This document shows positions 20,593 through 29,089 of a stretch of 64,000 nucleotides of DNA, piece after piece. Below the pieces are notes generated by a model. It was not told where the DNA came from. It searched no databases and worked only from the letters and a program-made list of their open reading frames with translations. The stretch lies in the NCBI RefSeq assembly GCF_002310815.1, contig NZ_CP011033.1:310001-374000 (forward strand). Reading direction: 5' to 3'. The stretch's first letter is position 1. Each line of letters opens with the position of its first letter. Made by a program: the position numbers and the translations under genes. This DNA is from Pseudoalteromonas tunicata (lineage in GTDB: Bacteria; Pseudomonadota; Gammaproteobacteria; Enterobacterales; Alteromonadaceae).

Positions 20593-20644
20593 AGCTTTGC
20601 TCGGTATGTAATTTAGTCATTCTAAATCAATATTGAGCAAAGCT
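20593..20644. repeat. Intergenic hairpin
   Basis: AGCTTTGCTC and GAGCAAAGCT are perfect 10-base inverted arms 32 bases apart, and ATTTAG pairs with CTAAAT inside them. It sits in an interval (20403-20879) with no supported gene. It is probably a palindromic intergenic element or structured leader rather than a terminator, since no T run follows. Confidence 0.4.
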
Positions 20645-20879
20645 ACCGCCTCTTGCTCTCGCTCCTTATCTACCGCTGTGTAGGCAACAAAGAGCAACAA
20701 GCGTATAGGTGAACCCGAAGTACTGTGGCTGTTTGGCATTTCTACTGCGTTGATACCGATTTATGTTGAGCACGACACTAGGTCGGCTGCGCTTTGGCTA
20801 AATACTAAAACAAAAACCTATACTAAAGGTCAACAAGGCCTTAATTATTTGGGTTATTTTGAATTGTCAGGAGGAACTA

Positions 20880-21329
20880 ATGACAAGCAATATTGTAATT
20901 TCACCCGCTGTTAAAGCTGACCTTCCGTTTATTTATCAGCTCGACCAAGTCTCGTTTACAGGCGAGGGGTATCCTGCTTTTTTTTTGCGTCAAGCCTTTG
21001 ATTGTTGGCGTAATCATTTTTGGGTGATAAAACAAGAGGATGACGTTATTGCGTATTTATTACTGGTACCCTCAAGTGAAACTAAAGGTGATGGTTGGAT
21101 TTTATCCTTGGCTGTAAGTGAGCACGCCAGAGGGCAAGGATTAGCGAAACAATTGATTCAGCATGCTATTGATCATGCAACAGACTTTCAGCGTTTATTA
21201 CTGACCGTGAGCCCAGATAATTTAGCTGCATTAGCGTTATATCAACAATTTGGTTTTACTGAAATTGAGCAAGAATATGATTATTTTGAGCCTGGTGATT
21301 GCCGCTCAATTTTAGGGTTAACCTTGTGA
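20880..21329 (+). CDS. GNAT-family N-acetyltransferase (RimI-like)
   Basis: About 149 residues with the GNAT acetyl-CoA motif A region (LAVSEHARGQGLAKQLI) and the motif B part (NLAALALYQQFGF) typical of RimI-type ribosomal protein acetyltransferases and relatives. The substrate cannot be read from sequence. A strong AGGAGG precedes the ATG at 20880. An in-frame TTG 21 bases upstream lies before that site and is rejected. The gene is 54 bases upstream of trxC on the same strand. Confidence 0.88.
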   Translation: MTSNIVISPAVKADLPFIYQLDQVSFTGEGYPAFFLRQAFDCWRNHFWVIKQEDDVIAYLLLVPSSETKGDGWILSLAVSEHARGQGLAKQLIQHAIDHATDFQRLLLTVSPDNLAALALYQQFGFTEIEQEYDYFEPGDCRSILGLTL

Positions 21330-21383
21330 TAAATTTAGCCTAGCTTTGGCTTTTAGCGTGTTAAAACGACCTTTGGAGGTTTT

Positions 21384-21806
21384 ATGATTATTGCGTGCCC
21401 ACAGTGTAATGGGTTAAACCGAGTACCAGATGAAAAGCTGACTGAACAGCCTAAATGTGGCAAATGTAAAACGCTTTTATTATCAGGGCAGGTACTTGAA
21501 TTAACGAGCGATAACTTTATTGTACACAGTCAAAAATCTGAACTGCCTTTGGTGGTTGATTTTTGGGCCAGCTGGTGCGGCCCATGCCAACAGTTTGCAC
21601 CTATTTTTAATCAAGTTGCGAGTCGTAAACACACTCAGTTTCGTTTTGGTAAAATTAATACCGAACAACAGCAAACATTAGCGGCGCAGTTTAATATCCG
21701 TTCAATTCCAACCTTGAAGATTATTAAACAAGGGAAAATTGTTGCCGAGCAGGCGGGTGCATTGCCCCAATCAGCCTTTGAGCAATGGCTTAATGCGCAT
21801 CAATAA
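21384..21806 (+). CDS. trxC: Thioredoxin 2
   Basis: A 140-residue thioredoxin with the extra N-terminal zinc site of TrxC (CPQC at residues 5-8, CGKC at 25-28) and the active site WCGPC at 64-68. The cis-Pro segment RSIPT is also present. It reduces protein disulfides in the cytosol using thioredoxin reductase, and the zinc-bound form senses oxidation. GGAGG precedes the ATG. Confidence 0.96.
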   Translation: MIIACPQCNGLNRVPDEKLTEQPKCGKCKTLLLSGQVLELTSDNFIVHSQKSELPLVVDFWASWCGPCQQFAPIFNQVASRKHTQFRFGKINTEQQQTLAAQFNIRSIPTLKIIKQGKIVAEQAGALPQSAFEQWLNAHQ

Positions 21807-21832
21807 AGGCTTTTGCTGTAATTTTGTAACAG

Positions 21833-22101
21833 ATGTACCAGATGGCAAAGCTGATATAAGCTGGGCTAGACGATAAAAGCGAGCTGCTGCTGGTGCAAAT
21901 TGGCATCAGTTCTGTGGCCGAATTTATCCAGGTCGACCCTTTTTTGTTGTACGAACAATTAAAATCAGCAGGTCATACTGTGAGCTTAAATTTACTGTAT
22001 GCCATGCTAGTGCATAACAAGGTTGCCATTGGCAAGTAATTAAACGGGCACAAAAAATGGCCATTTTAGTCCGTTTAGATGATTTAGGTATTGCGCCATA
22101 A
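21833..22101 (+). pseudogene. Decayed TfoX C-terminal-domain gene
   Basis: Reading across a stop at 21857-21859 gives MYQMAKLI then AGLDDKSELLLVQIGISS, continuing to SAGHTVSLNLLYAML, which matches the TfoX_C domain pattern (GPKSE..L..IGI, and SLNLLYA). A frameshift near 22020 is then needed to continue as CHWQVIKRAQKMAILVRL and LDDLGIAP before the final stop. Intact TfoX_C proteins of about 85 residues occur alone or as part of competence regulators. With one nonsense codon and one frameshift this copy should be non-functional. Confidence 0.7.
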
Positions 22102-22229
22102 TAAGGGTTACAGAATAGAGTTTTTATTTATGGTACAGCAAAATTTTGTTAGGATCGGGTGCATGTTATCTCCCTCGTTTAGATGGGTGATATTAAAGCC
22201 AATTGAACGTGCCTGATAGGTCCCAGAAT

Positions 22230-22505
22230 ATGCTGAATGTGTTTAAATGGAGTGTGAGTAAACTCCCACTATTATTGTTTGTATTGTTACCTTTGGCGTT
22301 CGTCATTTACTCTTTTGTTGATACTTTTTTGTACACTAAAGCAACCTACGCACAACTTGAAAGTGTAAACAGCTTTTCGTATCACCTTGGTGCTAACATC
22401 GCCACCTACTTACCAAGCGCACATACGGGAACCTTGTTGCTTTGTTTTGTTAGCGTGTTTTGTGGTTGTATTTATTCTACGCTGAAACAAATTTCTAATC
22501 GTTAG
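22230..22505 (+). CDS. Small membrane protein, unknown function
   Basis: About 91 residues with two predicted membrane helices (LPLLLFVLLPLAFVIYSFV and HTGTLLLCFVSVFCGCIYS) separated by a polar loop of some 35 residues. I do not recognise a family. An in-frame TTG at 22203 would extend it by nine residues. The ATG is preferred because AGG lies upstream of it. Confidence 0.55.
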   Translation: MLNVFKWSVSKLPLLLFVLLPLAFVIYSFVDTFLYTKATYAQLESVNSFSYHLGANIATYLPSAHTGTLLLCFVSVFCGCIYSTLKQISNR

Positions 22506-22633
22506 TGCTGCAGCAATCATTTCATGTTTTTGGCCCGAAGTTTGTTCTAGCGCAATAAATGCGTCACCAATTCCTTTTACACTGCCCGCAACTTAACTGT
22601 ACTTCATTAGTTCTAGATTAAAGGAATAAGTAA

Positions 22634-23701
22634 ATGGCCTCACAAAGTCAGCATCGTGTTTATATCCCAAGTAATGCGCGTTCAAATCAATATATTTTGG
22701 CTGAGTTTAAATTGGATGATCTGTTTTATCAGCAATTTTTAAGCCCTGCACAAGCATACCAAAAAATTAGTGAACATTTATTTACTCTTTGTGAAGAACG
22801 TGAACTCCATAACGTACATTTAATCGCTAACGATAAACTGCCAATCGTGCGTTTTCATGAAGAGTCGTATTGTTTGCAAACTAAAAAACAAGTGATGTTT
22901 TTTTATAATCCAAAATATCATGAATCTCACATGTGTATTGAAGATGCCGACTATGTGGCTAAAAAAATTCGTATCGTCTTTTTGGCTACCGGTGATGAAC
23001 TTCGGGCCAACGCAGCGCAATTTCATCGTCGTGTTGCGGCGGTGATTAAAGAATTTAAAACTACGTTACCTGAATCAATTCAATCGATTAAAGTGCGTGA
23101 TCACCAACATTTAACCTACGATTTATTTGCTAATGCCAAAGGCAATAAAGAGAGTTATGGTTACAAATTACGAAGCTTAACACCGCGTTATCAGACTCGA
23201 GAGTGTCCATTGCCTGCAGAGCACAGTGAAATGACCTATGCCACAGTAAGCATTCCATTAACTCGGGCGATTAAAACGCAATTTTTACCGCAAGGTGAGC
23301 AAGGGTATGCCAATTTATACCGTTATTTAGAAGATACATTTTTAACGGCCTGTGGCACAAGGAAATTACAGCGCATTGCTATGGTTGCCAATGATCGCAT
23401 TCCTTTGGTGCGTAATAGCCAAGTTGATAACAATGCGCAAAATAGCGAACTGCAAAAAATTAGCTTTGATCCTGCTAATCATGACACTCAGTATTACGGT
23501 TTTTGGCAAGAGGATAAATTAGTCCAAACGGTTTATTTTATTCTTGCCGCAGGCGATGAAGATAAAAATGACATTGGTTTTGGTAAGTTTATGAACAGTG
23601 TAGAAGCTGCGATGCGAAGTGTGGCTGATAAGTTTCAAATCCCTGCAGATCAACAAAATGTGACCATTCGTTTTTATCAACATGTAAGCTATCGTGCTTA
23701 A
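22634..23701 (+). CDS. DUF3083-like protein with internal duplication
   Basis: A soluble 355-residue protein without signal peptide. Its two halves look homologous: LHNVHLIANDKLPIVR in the first half parallels LQRIAMVANDRIPLVR in the second, and FLATGDE parallels FILAAGDED. I recall this type as DUF3083 of Shewanella and Pseudoalteromonas, of unknown function; the family assignment is from memory. It is monocistronic, with GGAATAAG before the start and a terminator behind it. Confidence 0.75.
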   Translation: MASQSQHRVYIPSNARSNQYILAEFKLDDLFYQQFLSPAQAYQKISEHLFTLCEERELHNVHLIANDKLPIVRFHEESYCLQTKKQVMFFYNPKYHESHMCIEDADYVAKKIRIVFLATGDELRANAAQFHRRVAAVIKEFKTTLPESIQSIKVRDHQHLTYDLFANAKGNKESYGYKLRSLTPRYQTRECPLPAEHSEMTYATVSIPLTRAIKTQFLPQGEQGYANLYRYLEDTFLTACGTRKLQRIAMVANDRIPLVRNSQVDNNAQNSELQKISFDPANHDTQYYGFWQEDKLVQTVYFILAAGDEDKNDIGFGKFMNSVEAAMRSVADKFQIPADQQNVTIRFYQHVSYRA

Positions 23702-23720
23702 CTGTAAAACGCTTTGATAA

Positions 23721-23745
23721 AAATAGGCAGCTTGGCTGCCTATTT
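23721..23745 (+). terminator. Hairpin after the DUF3083-like gene
   Basis: AAATAGGCAGC and GCTGCCTATTT form a perfect 11-bp stem with loop TTG. The T tract is short, so termination strength is uncertain. Confidence 0.7.
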
Positions 23746-23833
23746 GCGTTTAGTTTCAAGGGTAAAGCTAAGCAGGATTGGGGATAAAATACATCATAGC
23801 TATAAATTAGTTTTGCCAGTTAAGAAGCCAAAA

Positions 23834-24301
23834 CTAATGTAAAACACGGCTAGCTAATGGAGAATCGGATAAAGCGGCCTCACTGGTTACGCCATGTTGT
23901 AGCCATTGTTGATAACAGCGATGGCTTTGTCGGGTGGCAATTTTGGCGATATCACTATTACGATGTAGCGTAAGACGAGTCATTGCTTCATAAGCATGAT
24001 AAAGCTGAAGCGATGCTTGTGCTAATAGATTTTTTGCTGTTAGACAATCGGCTATATTGTGCATAGTAACAACCCAAGCTGCAGCACACTGGGCGAAGTG
24101 ATTAATACTGACATCATCGAGTTTATTACTCAATAACATGCTCATTTGATTGGCGCAGGTTAATTCTGCGGCTTGATAACTTGCTAGTGCAACATCGTAT
24201 TGGCAAGCGATAAAAGCATGATTTGCGCTTTGAACTAATTCTTGCCAATCAAGTAACAGCTGCTGGTGGACTTGAAGTGAACTCGAAAGCTGTGATTGCA
24301 T
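23834..24301 (-). CDS. Hypothetical helical protein behind Fur-box-like sites
   Basis: About 155 residues, almost entirely helical, with a TPR-like stretch (ANHAFIACQYDVALASYQ) and several Cys and His residues. No signal peptide or known catalytic motif is seen. The start at 24301 (MQSQLSS) is preferred to the upstream in-frame codon at 24328 because the longer form would run into the promoter. Two sites resembling Fur boxes lie 12-72 bases upstream, so expression under iron limitation is expected. Function is unknown. Confidence 0.7.
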   Translation of the reverse strand: MQSQLSSSLQVHQQLLLDWQELVQSANHAFIACQYDVALASYQAAELTCANQMSMLLSNKLDDVSINHFAQCAAAWVVTMHNIADCLTAKNLLAQASLQLYHAYEAMTRLTLHRNSDIAKIATRQSHRCYQQWLQHGVTSEAALSDSPLASRVLH

Positions 24302-24312
24302 AAAACACCAGT

Positions 24313-24373
24313 TGATAATGATTCTCAATTAAGTTAACCATAACGTACTTTTATTTAAATGAGAATCATTTTC
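24313..24373 (-). promoter_or_regulatory. Two Fur-box-like sites
   Basis: TGATAATGATTCTCA at 24313-24327 matches 13 of 14 fixed positions of the 7-1-7 Fur consensus as I recall it. GAAAATGATTCTCATTT on the minus strand at 24357-24373 is a weaker second site. They flank the presumed promoter of the gene starting at 24301. Another gene's end lies on the far side, so only that gene is a likely target. Confidence 0.6.
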
Positions 24374-24465
24374 TTTATTCGGTTGTTATTTTGCTGATAA
24401 TTATCACATTAATTACCAAGGCATTTCCCCCTTGTTGCAGTCGGAGCATAAAGGGGGTTATCGTT

Positions 24466-25764
24466 TTAAAAAGAGCGATGTGGAAAGCGAAAGCTCGGTT
24501 CAGTTATTAACTCACCTGACGCATCTTTTGGTGTTGAATAGAAATTAACGATTAATTCATCGGTTTGATTATCAACTTCGATATGAGCAAATCCCCAAGT
24601 AAAACTTTTAGACCAAAGTAAGTTGTATTGTGGGTAGCGTAGCGCTTGTTGTTTTGCAAATGGGGTGTGTTTACCCCGCATTTTGGCCGCCGCGCCACTA
24701 ATGATAAGGGGAAGTTTAGCCAGTTTTTTATCGGGTACTGCCACTGAACAATCATCGGTTAATAACTCTAAATCATGTTCATGTCCGGCAATATACGCAT
24801 CAGCATATTGGCATAAACTAGGTAATAACAACTCTTTTAGTACATGTCCCTCTGCGTATTTTGAGCCTCCAATCGACCATAAAATATGATGACCGTAAAC
24901 AATTTTCCATTTTGCGGTAGAGTTTTTTAAGCCTTCTTTGAGCCAATTTAGCTGTTTAATATCCTCACCAGCTAAAGGAACCTCATGCTTTTCATGTGTT
25001 TCTACTTCAGCTAAATTATTTGCCTTTGCTTGTGCCAAACTTTGTTCACGACCATCAGGTAAAAGGGGAAGGTTGTAAAAGTGCTGCCCTGACAATAGTA
25101 AGTTGGTATCAAGGACAAAAAACTCAACCTCATTGCCTGGTGTGCCTTGGCGATAGCTGTAGTAGCCTTGTTTATCAAGTTGAAAATGGGGTTGCTGTTC
25201 CATCCAAGCAATTTGTTTAGCAACGCCGACACGAGATGTTTTCCAATCGTGATTCCCAAGTGCCGAGTAAACCTTAAGCGCTGGTTGAGCTGCAAACAAA
25301 GGGCTCAGCGGAGCTAATATTAAATCATTCATGCGCTTGGTATCGTCTTTGCCATCGTTGGCATCGGCACCATCAGGATAAATGTTATCGCCTAGTTGAA
25401 TGGCAAAATCGCAGGGTTTTTGTTGACACAATGTCGTCATCGCTAAACCTACCGCTTCTGCGCCACCTTGCTCTGTGGTGATATTAGTACCTGGATAAAC
25501 ATACAAAGGGGCATGGTCAAACTCAGCTATTGGACGATGATCTTCAAGCCAGTCGCGTAGCGCTTTGGCAATAAATTTATCGGGTGCAAGTGGTTTTTCG
25601 ATATGTTTTGTCTTTGGGTAATCCACATGATAACCACCATCACCAAAAGCTAAAAAGGCAAGATTGTTGCTCGCTTGCGGTGCTAAATGTGTCACTTGAT
25701 GGCTGCATGCACTTAAAGCTAAAGCAAGTAAACTTATAGAGATAAAAATTGTTTTTTTATTCAT
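24466..25764 (-). CDS. Metallophosphatase lipoprotein (purple acid phosphatase-like)
   Basis: After a lipoprotein signal (lipobox ALSAC) the calcineurin-type metal motifs occur in order: FGDGG, GDNIYPDG, GNHDW, GHH and AGHEHD. This matches the tartrate-resistant acid phosphatase branch. The protein probably hydrolyses phosphate esters outside the inner membrane. The ATG at 25764 has AGG upstream, whereas the in-frame TTG at 25779 does not. It follows the TonB receptor gene by 38 bases on the same strand, so the pair may bind, cleave and import an organophosphate. Confidence 0.88.
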   Translation of the reverse strand: MNKKTIFISISLLALALSACSHQVTHLAPQASNNLAFLAFGDGGYHVDYPKTKHIEKPLAPDKFIAKALRDWLEDHRPIAEFDHAPLYVYPGTNITTEQGGAEAVGLAMTTLCQQKPCDFAIQLGDNIYPDGADANDGKDDTKRMNDLILAPLSPLFAAQPALKVYSALGNHDWKTSRVGVAKQIAWMEQQPHFQLDKQGYYSYRQGTPGNEVEFFVLDTNLLLSGQHFYNLPLLPDGREQSLAQAKANNLAEVETHEKHEVPLAGEDIKQLNWLKEGLKNSTAKWKIVYGHHILWSIGGSKYAEGHVLKELLLPSLCQYADAYIAGHEHDLELLTDDCSVAVPDKKLAKLPLIISGAAAKMRGKHTPFAKQQALRYPQYNLLWSKSFTWGFAHIEVDNQTDELIVNFYSTPKDASGELITEPSFRFPHRSF

Positions 25765-25771
25765 AAATATA

Positions 25772-25793
25772 CCTAGCAATTTTCATTGCTAGG
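25772..25793 (-). promoter_or_regulatory. Hairpin overlapping the phosphatase ribosome binding site
   Basis: CCTAGCAAT and ATTGCTAGG are perfect 9-base arms with a 4-base loop, lying between the receptor stop and the phosphatase start. On the transcript the 3' arm contains the AGG used as Shine-Dalgarno. No T run follows. It could hold down translation unless ribosomes arrive from the upstream gene, or act as a weak attenuator. Confidence 0.5.
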
Positions 25794-25802
25794 TCCTTAA
25801 TA

Positions 25803-28592
25803 TTAAAGAGAAGTAATGGTCAGTCCCAACTCAAATGAGCGGCCGTATTCTTCGTATTGATAGTTGTTTGAGGCTGTACCGTGATAAAGATAAAACGGCT
25901 CATCTGTGAGGTTGGTCGCATTAAAATAAACTTGAGCGCGCTCGTTAAAGTAGTATTTAGCACTAAAATCAAGTTGGGTATGGCTTGCTTGCATTACGCG
26001 GCGGCTGTTTTCGGTAAATTGATAGCTTTCACTTTGATACGATACGCTTAACCGTGTACTCACTGCGCTATTTTCAAATCCTAGCATGAGGTTGGCGACG
26101 GTATCAGACTGGTTGGGCAAGGCTGCATCGGCATCAATTAAGGTTGCGTTGCTGGCAAACATAAAGCCAGAATCAAATTGTTTATGCCACGCAAGCTCAA
26201 GACCTGTTAATGCGGCACTGCCGCCATTAACAGCTTGCATCACCTGTTTGAATCCTTGCCATTGGCCGTTATCTTGTACTTCTTGTTGGCTAATAAAATT
26301 GTCGATATCTTTATAAAAGAGCCCGGCAGATAAGACACCCACTTTGCTTGGATAATACTCAAGTGATAGGTCAAGATTAATCGATTTATATGGGTCCAGT
26401 TCTGGATTACCCACTTCAGCTTGTCGCACTGTCGTAATTTTGCCATTTTTTTCAATGCTTTGTGTTTCAATCAGCGCATATGCGGCTGAATCTGAAAACG
26501 TCGGTCTGGCGATAGTTTGTGTGGCAGCAAAACGGCTAATTAACTTATCCGAATGTTGATAACGTAGATTGAGGCTTGGCAATAAGTAGTTGTAATCTTT
26601 ATTGACTTGCCAAGGAGTGATATTAACAGTTTGTGAGTCATTGACGTCATCAACAACTAACTCGACCTTATGGCCTTTGGTGCTAAATTGTGTGCCTTCA
26701 TAACGCATTCCAGTAATGATATCGAGTTGGTCAATATCAAGGCTTAGCATGATGTAAGCCGCTAAAATATCTTCTTCAGAGCGATAACTTTGGCCCAAAC
26801 TTTCGATATCGGTATCGTTTTGATTAATATCAAATTGGGTGCTGTTGGCTTTGACATAGTCACGTAATTGTTGGCGATTGAGTCCAGGTCCAAATGCACC
26901 TAAGCTGTAATTTGGCACTGCAGCACTAAATTGTGCAGCGGTGATATCGTCAAAGCCGCCATCATAAATAACGGTATCTACCTTGTTAATTTTTTCACGG
27001 CGGCTGTATTTGGCACCAAATTTTAGTTGGCTGTTATAACCTTGCCATACAAACTCTTTGCTTAAATCAATTTGAGTACTGAGGGCTTTATCTTCGCTTA
27101 AATTATTGGCCAATAGAACTTCATCAAGTTCAAAGTTTTTAAGTTCTCCAGCGGATGCAGATTGGTTTAAGCGAGGTAAAGTGCCAACTTGGTAGCCTAA
27201 ATCAAGTCCTTTACCTGCAAAGCTGACATCTAAGCGATTATCTTCTTTTTCATTCGATTTTGAATATCCAAGGTTATATTCTAAAAACCAATCAGTTAAC
27301 TGAATTTCAGCTCCGCCAACTACCGACAAAATCTGCTGTACTTCGTATCTATCTTTGGTATCACGGTCCATTTTCGCATCAATAAACTGGGCCGACATAT
27401 CGGTTAAACCTGAACTGACGATAGTCCCTTTGGCAAATTTGTATTCATTTCGTAAGCGATATTCATCATCGGAAAAATCACTCCAAAGGGTACGTAAATA
27501 ATACTTATCGTTAGTGGCTGAATGTAAATCAAGATTGAGCGCTGCACCTAAACGCTCTCGAGTGATCAGATAATGGCGCTGCTCTATTTCTTCTGCGCCA
27601 AAGTACGCAATATCATCACCACTTAGGCTATCTTCGGCTTCGAACTCACCCCAACCGCCATCAGTTTCCATATTTAAGGAGCCAAAGTCACGTTTAAACC
27701 ACGACACTGCGGTTGCAAGTCCTAAGGTATAGTGATTATTGAGCTCATATATATCACTAAAACTGGCAGATAGTTTAGGGCTGGTTTTATCAACTTGCTG
27801 ATTGTGTGAGCCTTGTACGGTTAAGCTATAGCTTTGAGCTTGGCGATCGAAGGCAGATAAACTTTTTACTTCAATTGAACCACCCACTGCACTGGCGTCC
27901 ATATCGGCTGTGACGGTTTTACTGACTTCTAAACTTTGAATGAGTTCACTTGGGAGCACATCCATGGCTACGCTGCGTACTCCAGCTTCAGGAGAAGGCA
28001 CATTGACGCCGTTTATACTCACATTATTGAGGTTCGGATCGATGCCTCTGATCCCAACAAAGCGGCCTTCACCTTGGTCGCGGGCAATAAACATTCCAGG
28101 TAAACGTTGTAGCGCTTCAGCTGCATTTTTATCTGGCAGCTGGCCAATACTGTCACTGCTGACAATAGCCTTGATATTCGCTGCATTTTTTTGACGGTTT
28201 AGGGCACCCATTTGGCCAGCCCGTTGACCTAATACCAAAATATCATCCATGGTATTGGATTTATTTTGTAAAGTAATGGGTTGTTGCGTGACCTGATTAT
28301 CTGAGATGGTAATCTGCGTCGTAAAAGGAGCTGCACCTAAATAGCTGACCTTCAAGGTATAGGTGCCAGCAGGCAATTGGTTAAAACGATACGCACCATC
28401 ACGACCACTAATGGTTGATTTTCTAAGTTCAAGCAACTCAAGTTTTGCACCTTCAAAACGCGCTTTTTGTTGCTGATCACTAATGGTGCCCACTAAGGTA
28501 TTAGCACTTAAAGTAGGTGTCATTAGCAAGCTGGCAATACATAAAGCCAGTGGCGTTTTTTTACAGGTCATTGAGGGGAGCAATAACTTCAT
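25803..28592 (-). CDS. TonB-dependent outer-membrane receptor
   Basis: A 929-residue protein with a signal peptide, a carboxypeptidase-regulatory-like beta domain (near residues 30-110), a plug domain (LPDKNAAEALQRLPGM, RDQGEGRFVGIRG) and a long beta-barrel to the end. The plug signature is that of the Xanthomonas/Caulobacter TonB receptor group (TIGR01782), often used for carbohydrates or other organic nutrients. The downstream phosphatase and a possible Pho box suggest a phosphorylated substrate. The Shine-Dalgarno is weak. Confidence 0.92.
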   Translation of the reverse strand: MKLLLPSMTCKKTPLALCIASLLMTPTLSANTLVGTISDQQQKARFEGAKLELLELRKSTISGRDGAYRFNQLPAGTYTLKVSYLGAAPFTTQITISDNQVTQQPITLQNKSNTMDDILVLGQRAGQMGALNRQKNAANIKAIVSSDSIGQLPDKNAAEALQRLPGMFIARDQGEGRFVGIRGIDPNLNNVSINGVNVPSPEAGVRSVAMDVLPSELIQSLEVSKTVTADMDASAVGGSIEVKSLSAFDRQAQSYSLTVQGSHNQQVDKTSPKLSASFSDIYELNNHYTLGLATAVSWFKRDFGSLNMETDGGWGEFEAEDSLSGDDIAYFGAEEIEQRHYLITRERLGAALNLDLHSATNDKYYLRTLWSDFSDDEYRLRNEYKFAKGTIVSSGLTDMSAQFIDAKMDRDTKDRYEVQQILSVVGGAEIQLTDWFLEYNLGYSKSNEKEDNRLDVSFAGKGLDLGYQVGTLPRLNQSASAGELKNFELDEVLLANNLSEDKALSTQIDLSKEFVWQGYNSQLKFGAKYSRREKINKVDTVIYDGGFDDITAAQFSAAVPNYSLGAFGPGLNRQQLRDYVKANSTQFDINQNDTDIESLGQSYRSEEDILAAYIMLSLDIDQLDIITGMRYEGTQFSTKGHKVELVVDDVNDSQTVNITPWQVNKDYNYLLPSLNLRYQHSDKLISRFAATQTIARPTFSDSAAYALIETQSIEKNGKITTVRQAEVGNPELDPYKSINLDLSLEYYPSKVGVLSAGLFYKDIDNFISQQEVQDNGQWQGFKQVMQAVNGGSAALTGLELAWHKQFDSGFMFASNATLIDADAALPNQSDTVANLMLGFENSAVSTRLSVSYQSESYQFTENSRRVMQASHTQLDFSAKYYFNERAQVYFNATNLTDEPFYLYHGTASNNYQYEEYGRSFELGLTITSL

Positions 28593-28670
28593 TTTGTTTG
28601 TTCTCTTTTAGGCATTATTGAAAGTAACGCATTGCTGCGCCAGACGGTGGCCACACGCTAACGTTAAAAA

Positions 28671-28688
28671 GTGAACAATTTATGTCAG
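28671..28688 (-). promoter_or_regulatory. Possible Pho box
   Basis: On the minus strand CTGACATAAATTGTTCAC agrees at 14 of 18 positions with the PhoB consensus I recall (two CTGTCAT-like half sites 11 bases apart). The second half is the weak one. It lies about 80 bases before the TonB receptor start, a sensible place for PhoB activation. Confidence 0.3.
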
Positions 28689-28822
28689 AGATTATAACAA
28701 CTTATTTTTAATAGCTTTTTTGAGTTGTTTTGTTTCTAAAAAGAATGTAAGTGAGCTAATTTGACCCCTCATATAAATCAATATTTGTTATTTTTGGCGC
28801 AGATATAAGTACCCTCAAAATC

Positions 28823-29007
28823 GGATAATCACTCTATCTCAGGCAGTTATTTTTAACGCTAACAGCATTGGATTAATGTGGAGTAGACCCGCTATTAACG
28901 TATCCATCCGCCTCGGTTCCCTTGACGATTTTTGACTAGCGATGAGTAACTTAGCTGCTTACTGTTAATTTAATTGGTTAGCAAATCTCTGATCCAAAAC
29001 TGAGGTT
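28823..29007 (+). repeat. Dispersed intergenic repeat, copy B
   Basis: It shares AACGCTAACAGCATTGGATT with copy A, and its 3' end GCAAATCTCTGATCCAAAAC with copy C. It fills most of the gap between the TonB receptor promoter and the next gene. No protein-coding signal is seen in it. Confidence 0.6.
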
Positions 29008-29089
29008 AAGTATAAAAAGGAGAAGAAAATTAAAAAAAGTGTCACTTAGCTGAGCTATTGTGACCCTTTTATGCTGCATAGGTCGATTT

